Origin: Ligula intestinalis
Taxonomy: Eukaryota; Platyhelminthes; Cestoda; Diphyllobothriidea; Diphyllobothriidae
Assembly: GCA_036362985.1 (NCBI GenBank)
Contig: JAYGXS010000004.1
Coordinates: forward strand, 129,216-193,215
Length of the DNA stretch: 64,000 bases
Reading direction: 5' to 3'
Below the pieces are notes generated by a model. That model ran no database searches. It worked only from the letters and a program-made list of their open reading frames with translations, and was not told where the DNA came from. Shown here in pieces: positions 24,801-36,800 of the stretch (the first letter of the stretch is position 1; each line of letters opens with the position of its first letter). Both the position numbers and the translations under genes were made by a program.

Positions 24801-27800
24801 TAGGGTCTATCCACTGTGCGTGGGCGGTTGCGTTTTCGCCAGTATCGATTAGACATTGGCCTTTCTATTCTGTTTAGGAGGTCGGCAATCGCGAACACTT
24901 GTGAACTGAAGCCGGCTTCTAATAAAAGCACCCACCACGCGGCCGAGCGGATCTGCGCGTTTTATTGACTGATCCAGCCCGACGCACATCTATCCTCGCA
25001 CTCTTACTGTGCGAGTGCGTTTGATGCGTCGGGCGAAAATGAGGTCTCCTGTGCCAGCGAGGTGAACTATCGGTAGACTGATTGTTCATGCGATAAGGCA
25101 TTAACACATAGAATACCCTGCCACCTTGGACTTGGTGGGTCAAAGCATTTTAACTTAAGGAAACACTGCGAATGCCAGCAAAGGACACTCGAGGTAGTTC
25201 TTAATGGAATAATTCAAAGCATTTCTTTGGTGGACTATTGGAAAGGAATAATTGAAATGTTGCTCAATCTACACAAGTCCATCTTCTTACTAGCAAACAT
25301 TGATTAATGAGCTGGGCTAGAATTTATGTATGTTACAAATCAGTACACCGGGCACCAGCCTCAAAGTCTTCAATTCAACTGACGTTGGGCAGGAAACGTT
25401 TTTTGACATTGTTCCTGTCATAGTATACCATTATACATAAGCCATAGTTCGCCGACACGCCCTATATTAACGAATACGACACTATAATCATGTATAATTT
25501 ATCCGGCCTTACGAATTGTACCTGTCAGTATGTAACAATCTGCGGCATTACATCTAAAGCCTTCGATTCACTCTAGTCTCCAGCGAATACTTGTAAAAAA
25601 TAATTTGAATTTTTCAATATGAAAATGCCGTGCTGTTTGGTTAGTAATGTTTAATAGGTTGCATTTGTGCAGACAGCTCATCCAAAGTCAGCGTCTTTGC
25701 GTGACTGAAATTTGGAAGGATTAAATTGCCTGTTAGTTTATGTTACAACCCTACTTGAGTAATCCTTCTAACCGAAAACATGCGTCAGAATTGTAGTTAA
25801 CATTTAATGTGATAGCACGTCTTCTGTATTTATGTGGGCTTTCCTTAATATTGTCCGTTATTGTATGGGATGGGTTTTATCAGTCGATATATTCCTTTTC
25901 CAAAAGGTGTGTACAGCCCTTTGTGCTAACCTGTTTCGGAGACTCGAAGCCGCAAGTCCGCGAAGCTGCCGTTTCCGCCCTGACCGCCTGGCGCGAAAAG
26001 TCGGGTTTTGCACCAATGACCGAGAATGAAACCTTCGCGGAGGCTCTCAAGGTAAGCCCATCCGACCCTTGTCTGCTCTGCTGCTTCATTTTCTGCTGGT
26101 CTGCACCGAACACTGTTACTACGCTGCCATCTCGGGAGTTGTGCCTGTAGTTTTCTACTAAGCCTCTATATTTCTCAGATCTTCAGCGGTCTGAAATATT
26201 CATTGACCTCAAGTTGTACATTTAAAAGTTCGTGAGTTTGTGAGTCGATAGCTGGATCATCTACCCTATATGAAGTGAGAAAATCAAACAACTTTCGCAT
26301 CAGTCGTCTTTGGAGGATCCTGAAGGTGAAGTGTGCCGGAATGTACTCACATAGTGTGCATCCTCCCAGTGTTAATTAAAGTCCAACGTAGACTTGATTG
26401 TCATATTGCAAGGCTGTCTGTCTAGTAGGTTGCCAAATGATTTTCCGCGGCAATCAGTCCGCCGGCAAGAAAACACTTTAAAGACTTCAAAAAATGCTTA
26501 GAAATTACCTAGGAGTTTTGGGAAACTCTTGATCAGACGGAATGCTGCTGATCAGGGCGGGGAAATGATAATTCAAGACTCTGCTATCGTTCACCCTCTC
26601 CTCGTGCGTTCTCATTACCAACGCTAATGTAGACATCCCCGCATGGACAATAACACCAAAGTGAATGCTACACAAAGACACATTGTTCGCCGCACTCCAC
26701 CCTAACAAAGTACAATATGTCAACCATGATCCATCTCGTCTAGTTCTGGCACTGTTTCGGAATCCAACGTCATCTATGTTGTATGGAAGGTTTTGTCTAG
26801 TAGCCGTGCAATCTGAGTCCCCAACCCCTGAACTCTCTCACAGTACTGCTGAGTCCTCTCAGCTGGATTGCATCCACCCACAGTGATTGTTTCCTGCTTA
26901 ATTACAACACCGAAAACAGTAATGCAACCATCAAATACCTCAAACACAGGCACGTGCCGTTGGCATCTGCACATCGGTCATTATGACAGTCAAACGGTAA
27001 AGCCTGCACTGTAGCATTTACACCGACTGATTGTGTTATTCTGCGGCCTGACATCCATATATTTTTAACTTCTATACTTCTTATCACCCCCCTGGATATT
27101 GTCATTTTCCCCTACAGTAAATATTTCGGGTACCATGATCTAGGAGTTGATCTCGATATACACTAATGCTCTGTAGGCTTAAGTTACTCAATTCCCCCAC
27201 AATCTTCATGCGCAATGCCATGCCAATGCAGTTGGTCTATCGTGAACTTCCCTTCTCCTCATTCGCCCCTTCTCTTAGCGTCACACCAAGATCCTATTCG
27301 ACTTTGTCAAAATTTACGTGATATGAGAGCCGAGGCAGTCATAAACCCTAACGTTTCTTGTTCTGTACGACCAATCACCGCGGCCGGGCTGGATCGCGTG
27401 CCTGACGCACTGGATGCAAACCCAACGTCAATGCTAGCGTCAGCCGAATTCAACACAACGCCTGGTTTCGGCAGCGCTTACTCCGCGTAGGCGGAGATGA
27501 CTCACCGTTTCCTCGTCATGCCCTCTTCCCTGGCCTGACTACCGGGCGTCAGTTGGCGCGCATCGCCACCCTGTCATCTCCCTTTTGCGTTAACTTTTAT
27601 TTGAAGGATTGGGTGCTTCTGAGCACCGGTAAACCGTGACTGCAGTCTACTGCGCGATCTATTCAACTGACGCATGCACCCAGAGAAAATGCTTGCCGGC
27701 CTGTCGTGATCACAGTGGCGGTGCTCTCACAGGCACGCCTGTCAACTAATCGACCCGCCTCTCGCAAGACGCCATTGTCTGCGCTACCATTACTTACGGG

Positions 27801-30800
27801 TTGCACTGCAGACATTTTAGTGCAGGTGTGGGTGACTTTCTTTTTCCAGTCGGTGATATTATGCTCCTGACAGAAATGCAATCTTAGCCTTGGGAAGTTT
27901 TTTGCAGACCCATACAGCCGTCAATCCCACCAAATCCCTTGATCTTCTCGCTTTTCTTATGAGCCATAGTGTAGAATGTTTATATTAATTGGCCTAGCTG
28001 GGGAACGTGGCTACGATAACTTGGGCACGTCGACCGTCGAGTCCGTAATTCTACAAGTCGGTGGTTCTTGCACAAACTTTGTTCAGATGGCTGCAATTCC
28101 TGCTTCTACATTGTATACCACCCCTATCTCAACATATGGTTTTTGCGAGTTTAAAACGGCTGTAGGTCATATCACTTGGCCCGTTAAGGTTATCACCTGA
28201 CATTAACACCTGTTATTGTCCGTTTGGGGTCGTGCTCCCGTCTACTTCCGCTGCACATGCCGATCAAATATGCATAAAATGTACTCGAATTTGATAAAAC
28301 TCACATATAGTGCAGTCGCTTGGATCTAGGTGCGAAAGGTGATAAAAAGACACGTTTCACCGTCCTAACCGTTTGTCCTATTATTTTAACTTTCGGTAAT
28401 TGGAGGACTGGTATTCATTGGGAAGGATTCAGTACAGTCACCTCAAAAAGCTGCAACACATTCACTCCTATTCCAAGCTGATGAGCACACCTTCACGTTT
28501 TTCGTCTTGAGGTCACGGCTACCAGCTTGGTCTAGGAGCACGGGTATAGTAAAATGTCTGCTCGGCGTTTTCAACATTATATTTACTGCGCATCGCATCT
28601 GGTATCTGCGTGGACTTCGCTTTAGTCCGTGTATGGCGCGCATTAGATAGGGCCTTCACATCACCCACAATAGAATTTAACACTTAAATTGCCTTGCAAG
28701 CCTCTACGCCGCTGATACTGTTGTTCGTAACTTAAAAGATTGCCAACTGACGGGGTTACAAGTTTATTCTTTGCAACTGTCCACTTTTGTCTGTCATTGT
28801 GCTCCGCGTATCCAAATTGTCGTAACTGTGCATGATGTGATTGTGAGAAAAGAGTGAGCGAGGTAGATACAGCACAAGGCTGTTTCGTTTTGGCAATTGT
28901 GAAAGGTTGGAAACTGATATCTTCTCGAGTATCCTTCACAAACCGCTTCCAGTATTTCAACTGACTCCTTACAGTGAGGTTTCATCGTTTACACTACCTC
29001 ATAAATCTATGCTTTGTCACATAACTGTATGTGCATTTCGTCAGGACAGACGAAACATGCTCTTGAGGTAGAATTCGCACTTTTATTTTCACTGCAAACG
29101 TTTACTTTTGCCCACACTAACACCAACGGCTCACAGGGTTCAAATATGAGAAGCCTGCTCTGCCTGAAACTTGTAGTGGTAATTATTCTGCATTTTGTCA
29201 GTCGGACGAAACCCTAACGAAACACTGACAAATCAGAGGTGTGCGTTAGACTGGGGTCATAATCTGGGCCAGAAAGAGCCATCGCGATTTCCTTTTTAAA
29301 TAATATTGAATTACTATTTACTGTGCTAACAACAGATCAGAACTCAAGGTCAAAACGAAGCAACGATATTGCATCCGACATTTAGGGTAAATTCCTCAAT
29401 GACGCTCTTGTGGCAGGTCATCCCAGGACGCAAGTGACACAGCCGTAACTGAACCCATAAGGTTTTTGACCCTGCAGATGTAAGCCGGAAACTACTACTC
29501 AAGCATCCTTTGTTTTATAGGTATTTTTAAGGAATGCGTATTGCTTATCTCTTTGCAACTGCCTGTGATGACTAAGCTAGGCCTCCAAAGGGAAACGGAA
29601 GCTCTGTCTTCGTCCTTTGATTGGTAGTCACGCGCGACACTTCGTCCTCTTTCCCTTTAACCTTAAGGACAATCCCCTGAAGGCGCCACTATACTCAGCT
29701 GTTCTGATCTTCGGCTTTAACTTTCCGCCTACACTTTGAAGGCCTTAGCCTTACGAAATAAAATTTGAAAATTCACTAAATGCCACCCTCCTCTACTCTC
29801 CTCTTTAGCCTGAGAACCCCTATCTGCGCGCAGAGCTTCTTGGCTGGTTGGCCGTGGCGATGGAGAATCTGCGAGCCGGTACACCAGCCGTATCTGCCCT
29901 GGGTCCCGACTTTCGAGATCAGATCATTCCGGCCATTCTGCCGGTGTGCGAGGACCGCAATCCCGAGGCACGCTCGCGCGCTCAGAAGATGCTGCCAGTG
30001 CTGATTCGGACGTTTGGACCCGAGGCAGTGATGCGTTGCACAAAGCGTCTGAAGACCACCAGCCAGGAGGCGGTGTTGCCGTTGGTGGAGAAGGCGAAGG
30101 AGGCGGTGGCCGCGGAACGAGCTGCTGAGCCAGCCCCTATTGCGCCGAAGGCCATTCGTGGTGGCGGCGGTGGTGGTGGTGGTGCAGCCGCCACGTCCAA
30201 GGATAAAGACTCGCCTGCAGCGCCGGAGCCGTCGCCCCAACCGAGCACCGGTGTGTGTATTTCATGTCTAGCCTTCTTATCTGCTGCTAAGGTGAAACAT
30301 CGGGCGATAAGCAGCCCCATCTACGAGTATTTCAGATAATGAGCGAGCCACTCGCAGGAACTTCTGTTTTGATTTATCAGCTTCCGCTTAGTTAACGAGG
30401 TGTCCGCCGTTGAACGGGCTCCCAGGACTTGGGTTTTCGGTCGCCTGCAGCCAATCAGTTAAGTGATGCAGTTTAATTGACTGCGTCCAGCAAGACAAGG
30501 GTTTCATATGACTAGATCGGTGCTGGAACCGATTAAGCTCCTTAATCGCGAGGTTCCACTGTATCTTACCACAAACCTGGTGTCGATTCGTTGACAATTG
30601 GGCTAGGCTCTGCTGAACGAAAACGGATGAATTGTGTGCTAAGATGCCCTGACGTCTAGAACATTGTCATACTCAACTCATAAGAGGCTCCTGCTTTATA
30701 AGAACGGATTTTTATTAGCTAATGGTATAAAATACGGCACTGGGACTTTATGACCTTCGATGATGGTCGATGCAGTCTACCTTTTACTCGGTACGGCTGT

Positions 30801-33800
30801 GAACATGCCTGATCTAGTCGGCCTCAATGATGTCACGGACGGTACAACTCCGCGCGTGACGATTAGCGCAGCCAATCTGCAAAACTGCACCCATTCTCTT
30901 CTCCACTGACGGAGACCGAAAACCGAAGGTCCAAGAAACGCTGCTATTTCCTGACGAACATTGTCTACCTTGTCTTGACTAGTGACCGTCTGCGAGAATT
31001 TAGATATTAAGGACAATTAGCAGCGACCAGATCGTTGATCAGCTGCTCCCATGTGCTACTGATAAAATTCAGACTACTCATCCTAGTATTTTGTAATGTT
31101 GTTACAATAATTGGTCAAACCGTCTTCAGTATTTTAATCTGGACGGATATTCCACTAGCCATCTTGACTAACTTTAGGAACCAAAATTTTGTCTTCAACA
31201 TTCCTGGCCGCAAAAATAGTTATGTCTTGTGTATCCTTTATTCAGTATTAGCACCTTTGTGATCCACCAGACCACGAAAAATGCATGCGTGCTCACAGCG
31301 TGAATGACGTCGAATCGTCGCCATTACCGAATTCGGTTAAGGAAAGGCTGTGTAAGATCTTCCCGTGAAATAGATTTGAGGTATTGCAGTTTCCGGGAGT
31401 GGTTCCACACACGCAACATCTTGATTACCCTCGTTTGCTCATGGATGGCTCCCAAGGTAAAGTTGTGTCTACCGGATAAAAAAACGAATTTATCGCCATG
31501 CGCTGTGAAGTCATTGAGGTCGGCTAGATCAGACATGAGCACAGCCGTATCAAGTACGACTTCCCCGATAGGATTAGACTTCTCACAGGCGTCTCAAATG
31601 AGCTGCTAGATCGCGCCAAAACGTAAGTCACCCGTACGAGACCTAGCACAGAATACTGGCAAGTTCCAGAGGCGGAACTCACGAGTCGTAGTTTCCTTAA
31701 CCAGCTGATGATGGTTGAGGACATTTAGCGCAAAATACTGGCACGTTCCAGAGTCGAGGTTCACGAGTCGCTGTCTCGTCAACCTGCTGATTGTGGTTTA
31801 GGGCACTCAGCGCATAAAGCTGACAATTTCCGAGGTGCACGAGGTGTAGTTTTGTTAGCCAACTGGTGATGGTTTGCGCGATGTTTTAACTAGTTTACAT
31901 GGGCTAATCAGGGCGCTGTGAGGTCAGTCACGTGGCCCAGCTGCCACCTAAATTGCCGCTTCTACTCAGTACATGTCCTCTTTCGTCAAACAAGGACATT
32001 TTCCTACGCCGCCCAGGAATCACAACTGTGCGCAGGAGGCCTACAGGACATTTGAGACAACTTCCTAGTGCCTGCAATTGGACCCTTAATTAGTACCGAA
32101 CCATTGCTTAAAGTCGACAACTGAAGCCCGAGTAAATGCTACAGTAAGCCCCCCCCCAACCACGTTTAGGTTAACAAAAAGGTCAGTCCCAGGAAGGGCT
32201 GATGTTGCGCCCTGATATGTCAGAAAGGCACTTCATGCCTGTTTGCTCTTTCTGGTCCGTGCTACAATAACCAGCATCCGCACGAAATATACGTTTTTAA
32301 GGAAAATGCCCTATAGTTTGATCGCCGTCGTCGTTACCGATGATCTCCACCGTGGGCCCCATAGCTTGATGGACGCTGGGAAGGTGACTTGCGCGTGAAT
32401 AAGTTGATGTTAATAGGAGACTTTTGCCGCATCTACCGCATCCTCTACTCCCTCACCCATCTAGGCCCGGTCTGCAGGGAAATCGAAAGTGAGATCGAAC
32501 GCAGGAGCTTGGGGTGACGTGATCATGCGCCAGAGGGATAATAGCATGCATCTTGGCATTTGCTCATGACTTTCAACCAATATCGGTACGAATTGACCAC
32601 GTCGTCTTCCTAGAGGCCTTGTCATTGTCTTCTAAAACTTGCGCTTACGATAGTCATGATGACAATAAGGTTCCCAGGTAGTGCAACAAAAGGGGGCTAG
32701 GCGATTGCTGAACAGAGTTTTCCAAAGACACACGCGACCACTGCGCCCACCTTCTCCCCATTAACCCCCTATGGCTTGCTGTCTAGGCCTAGCGGGGAAG
32801 GGCTGCCAGAGTGGCTACTGAAGAGAACGAATGCGGTGTACAGTTGGCTGGCTAGTAGCCCTTGTTGGATCAGGAACCCCGCCGGGTGGGCTTCAGTCCC
32901 GGCAGCGAGGTGGAGGAGGAGGAGGAAGAGGACTCGGAGCAGCATGGTCGGGAGGGACTGCTCCGTCATCAAAAACACAGATGGAGAGGAGGGGAGATAG
33001 ATCGACCGTAGGAAGCTTGGTGTAGCAGACCTTGGCCGCCGTGAGGGTGGGTGGGAACGCGAAGAAGACGCGTCTACTGTGGTTTCCCATGGAAAAAAAG
33101 AACTATCCACCCACATATTTAGTGCCCTCAAACGCATGCAAATTCGCGAAGGTGTTTTATCGTACACCATGGTAAACCACCTTCGCGAAGTTGCATGCGT
33201 CTGAGGGCACTCAATATGTGGGTGGATAGTTTTTTAGCTCCACCGCGCCAAAGTCAAACCCCTGACCAGGTAAAGGCTGCAACACCGAAAATAGTTACGC
33301 GCAGCAGAGAGCATGGCGCTTGCGGCTTGTGATCTTTTTTATTTAGCCGATTTGGTAGCTAAATTCTCATTACCGTCTAAAACTATTTACTGTTGCATGG
33401 CTGAACTCTGCGTCTGTTCATTTTGCAGCTGACCTTCGCCAAATTTCAGTCGGCCACCCGTGAATGCAGCGGGTAGTCTACAAGTAGCATCCTATGCAGT
33501 TTATTTACCTTGAATCTAATGTTCGATTTGTCCATGGTGCCAGGATTCCTACTTGTTTTGGCCAAGTCACTGTGTTCTACTACTCGCGGCTACCTTAATT
33601 CACCATTGGGTGGTCTAACGAACGGCTTTTTGCAAGGTTATCAAATTAAACTTTGACAGGATACTTCTCTGAATAAATCAATTACTCCGGTGGGATTAGA
33701 GTAAAAATTTTTAGTTAATATTGTTCCCTTATGGTTTGTGCACACACACACACACCCCATTTCAACCGTCGTAGACAACGTGAAGCCGGCAGCGGTGACT

Positions 33801-36800
33801 TGGGCTTAAATGTTTACATAATGACCCTGACTTGCGCTGCACTTATCTGACGATTCCTTCCCTTACTCTTTCCCCTTTTCCGCGGTGCCTTCGGCCGCTG
33901 CGTCTGACCAAACAAACTAGCCCATCTAAGCGTGCCTCGCACCCTCTACTAATCATATCTCCAAATGTGTTAAGTTTCATTCAGTAGGATGTGTCTGATG
34001 CCCCAGACGTAAGGGTGCCATGAAGACCGCGTAAGGAAGGTACAATTGCGTCCTATCTTTCAACACTGCAAAGGATCCGGTAATCACGCCAATTGACAAC
34101 CTCTTAACTTAGGACGGACTGTGTCCCAGCTTTATTATCCCGAGGAGCGCTCTCATGTGTAGTGAGAATGAATTCACCTTTTCTCTCTCTACCATGCATT
34201 AGTTTATCGTCCAAACCTGTCATCCTGCTGGTGATCGGGTTGAACGCAAGGTATGACGTTTGAGGCGTGTTGGATTTTCACTTGAAGCTTTTCCAGCCAC
34301 CTCCGGGGGTTCCATTTGAAGGTGAAAAAAAGAACCTATATAGAATTTTGTTCACAAATTTAAATAATATTCATTTTAATCTGATTTTATGGCGGTCCAT
34401 ACTTTCTTATTTTTGGGCGCGTAATATATCTCACTAATGTCTGCCCTTATCGTGTGTGTACCCCCGTTTCTGACGAAGTCATAATTCATGCTCCCGTAAC
34501 TCCCCCCCCCCCTCCCAACAGGCGCCGGTGACGCCGCGAATGACGAGGAGCCCTCTTCTTCGGTGACTCAGTCGGAGACCTCCACGGTCAAGTCAGGCAA
34601 GAAGGCCGTTAGCAAAAAGGCTGCCCTAACTGCTAAGAAGGCGGCCGCTTTGGAACAGGCTGAGGAGGCTGCTTCCATGGTCCCCCTGCAAGTGAATAAA
34701 CTTCGAGAAACTCGCATGCAGGACGAGAAAAAACGCAAGGTAAGACACACTGCACCCAGGGCTTCTCTTCGGCCGCCCCCTTGCTCCTGCTGAATTAGCA
34801 GCTAGGATATAAGTCTGATGGATAGAGCGAAGGCCGATCCTTGTGTGTATGAAAGCCCAGCCAACCAGGGGTATCGGCAGTCTTGCTGCAATGGGAATTT
34901 CACTGCGGAGTATCTCAGTTGAGTTGGGAGAGTGGTGGATGCAATGAGTTTCGGTGTTCCAGAGCTAGACGACTGCCAGGAGTCCCTACCTGGACTGCAC
35001 AGTCAGTTTCATAACCGTTTTATTTTGTCATACTTTAGAGCCAGCGTAATCCTGTTGGAGATGGAAGATCCAAGAGAGTAAGACAGTTGGACACCAGTTG
35101 CAGTGATTGGTGATTAAAAAACAGGGGTTTCCCAAAGGTAATATTAAGATGTTCGTTTTCTAAGTCGATAGGTTGTATCGCTGTTTCATTTAAAATCCGA
35201 CAAGAATATCAAGGAATTCGTAAAGCTAAACTACGGTAACGAATTTACAAGACATGCTAAAGAGTGAATTTGAGTAGAACGCTGTTCCAGTATCTATACG
35301 GAAGACGGCTAAAAGCGTTTTCTATTTATTCAAAAAGTTAGATGTGTGTATCCAACTGTTGACTAGGTGATGGCCTTTCAAAACCTACCTTTCGCTATGC
35401 ACTCGCTATTGAATCTGCTTCAAGCAGATATGCATTGCTGCGAGTCGTCGCTTTCGCATCCATTTTACGATATCCCCACTTTTGGCTTCACTAGCTATGT
35501 TCTCTGCTTTACATCGATCTATTCCTGGTGCCCCCGAATGGTTTTTGGAACAGTCTGAACTATATGGCCCAAAGACGACTGCTACTTTTGGGGTTACCAG
35601 GTTCTATCGATTTGCCCGCCAAACGGTGACAATGAAAGGGCGCACTCTTCCGTCCTTAGACTCATTCATTTTGCCCCTAACCGCCACGTGATATAAAAAA
35701 GTGTGTTCTATACCTTGAAACAGATTTCTTTAAATGGCCGTGGAAAAACCTAACGGAGTCATTTTTTTCTCTGCCGTCCCCTCCGACAGCTTCTCAAGTG
35801 GGACTTTGACTCACCTAAACCAGACCACGTACAACAGCTGAATAGCCTCTTCCTGGCTGCCGGTGCCTCCTCCGACCTGCACAGCTGCCTCTTTCACAGC
35901 GACTTCAAGCAGCACATTCGCGCCCTGGAGACGCTGACTCGCCTGCTGGACGGTGCCTGGCCAGCGGTTGACGGCGAGGCTGCCACGCGAGCCAATCTCG
36001 ACCTCATCCTGCGCTGGATCGTGCTGCGCTTCTTTGAGACCAATCCTGCCGTGCTGGCCCGCTGTACGCTGCATGCTGCCTGCGTAGCATACCCCACTAT
36101 CTAACTCATGCCTAGACTCGTCTTTCAGCGTTAACTGGGGGCAGGTTATTGCCGACGGCTGTTGGGCGAGCGAAAGAGAGACTTCAAAAAAACGTTAAAA
36201 AAACCGTCTTGGAATTTCGATTTTTGGGATTTTGTAAGGCGGACATTTTGGTGAATCCCAAGCACCTAGAGCTCTGAGTATAATTGTCTGCCAGGCGATT
36301 AGCTTTTTGTTTAGCTATCACGCTTTAAGTTCTGCGTAGGCCTGCCGAAGTCAACGTAGACTTGACTTACAGAGGGGAGTAACGAAAATGGCAGGGGTTT
36401 TGCAGGGCCCGCGATTTGAAGCTCAGTTGTTTGGCCAGTGACTCTCTACTATTGCGAAGCAGGCCCGTTGTTCGGCTTTCCAGCACGTTCCACTCACGTT
36501 TAAGTCAAGCAAAGTAGTTCTGAAATAGGCTACCAGAGGCCAGGGAAGCTGGCACAAGGACTGTATTCAGGTTTTTTGAGATTCCAGTTCAGCCCTTCAT
36601 GATCCCTCACCCTGGAAGACCGTGCACCCTTCAACTGGTCCACAGGTTTATTCTGGCCGGCAGATTAACGTTACCATTCGATTGAAGTTTCGTTCGCACT
36701 TTTCAGTCAGACAGACCTCGCTGGGACAAACTAGTTAATTTCGAGTTGAGCATATCGTTCATTGCTCTCTGGCTTCTCGAAGCAAGCGCGAAGAATATTA

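Larger units (their letters stand above)
19986..25906 (+). other. CKAP5 intron 13
   Basis: 5921-nt intron with a cluster of tRNA-like SINE pieces (20427-20920) and a tandem array with conserved hairpins (22300-25110). The parts at 20930-22300 and 25110-25906 show nothing I recognise. Confidence 0.75.
30251..34521 (+). other. CKAP5 intron 15
   Basis: 4271-nt intron holding a dispersed-repeat copy (30850-30960), an 82-bp minisatellite (31644-31885), a G-rich dispersed repeat (32810-33090) and a long palindrome (33091-33240). A poly(C) run (34502-34512) forms part of the polypyrimidine tract before exon 16. Confidence 0.75.

Noticed and set aside
29776..30240. 154-codon antisense frame over exon 15
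   Set aside because: Shadow of the GC-rich CKAP5 exon on the opposite strand.
31705..31720. CTGATGATGG in the minisatellite as a hammerhead box
   Set aside because: Not conserved in the other units and no GAAA box at suitable spacing.
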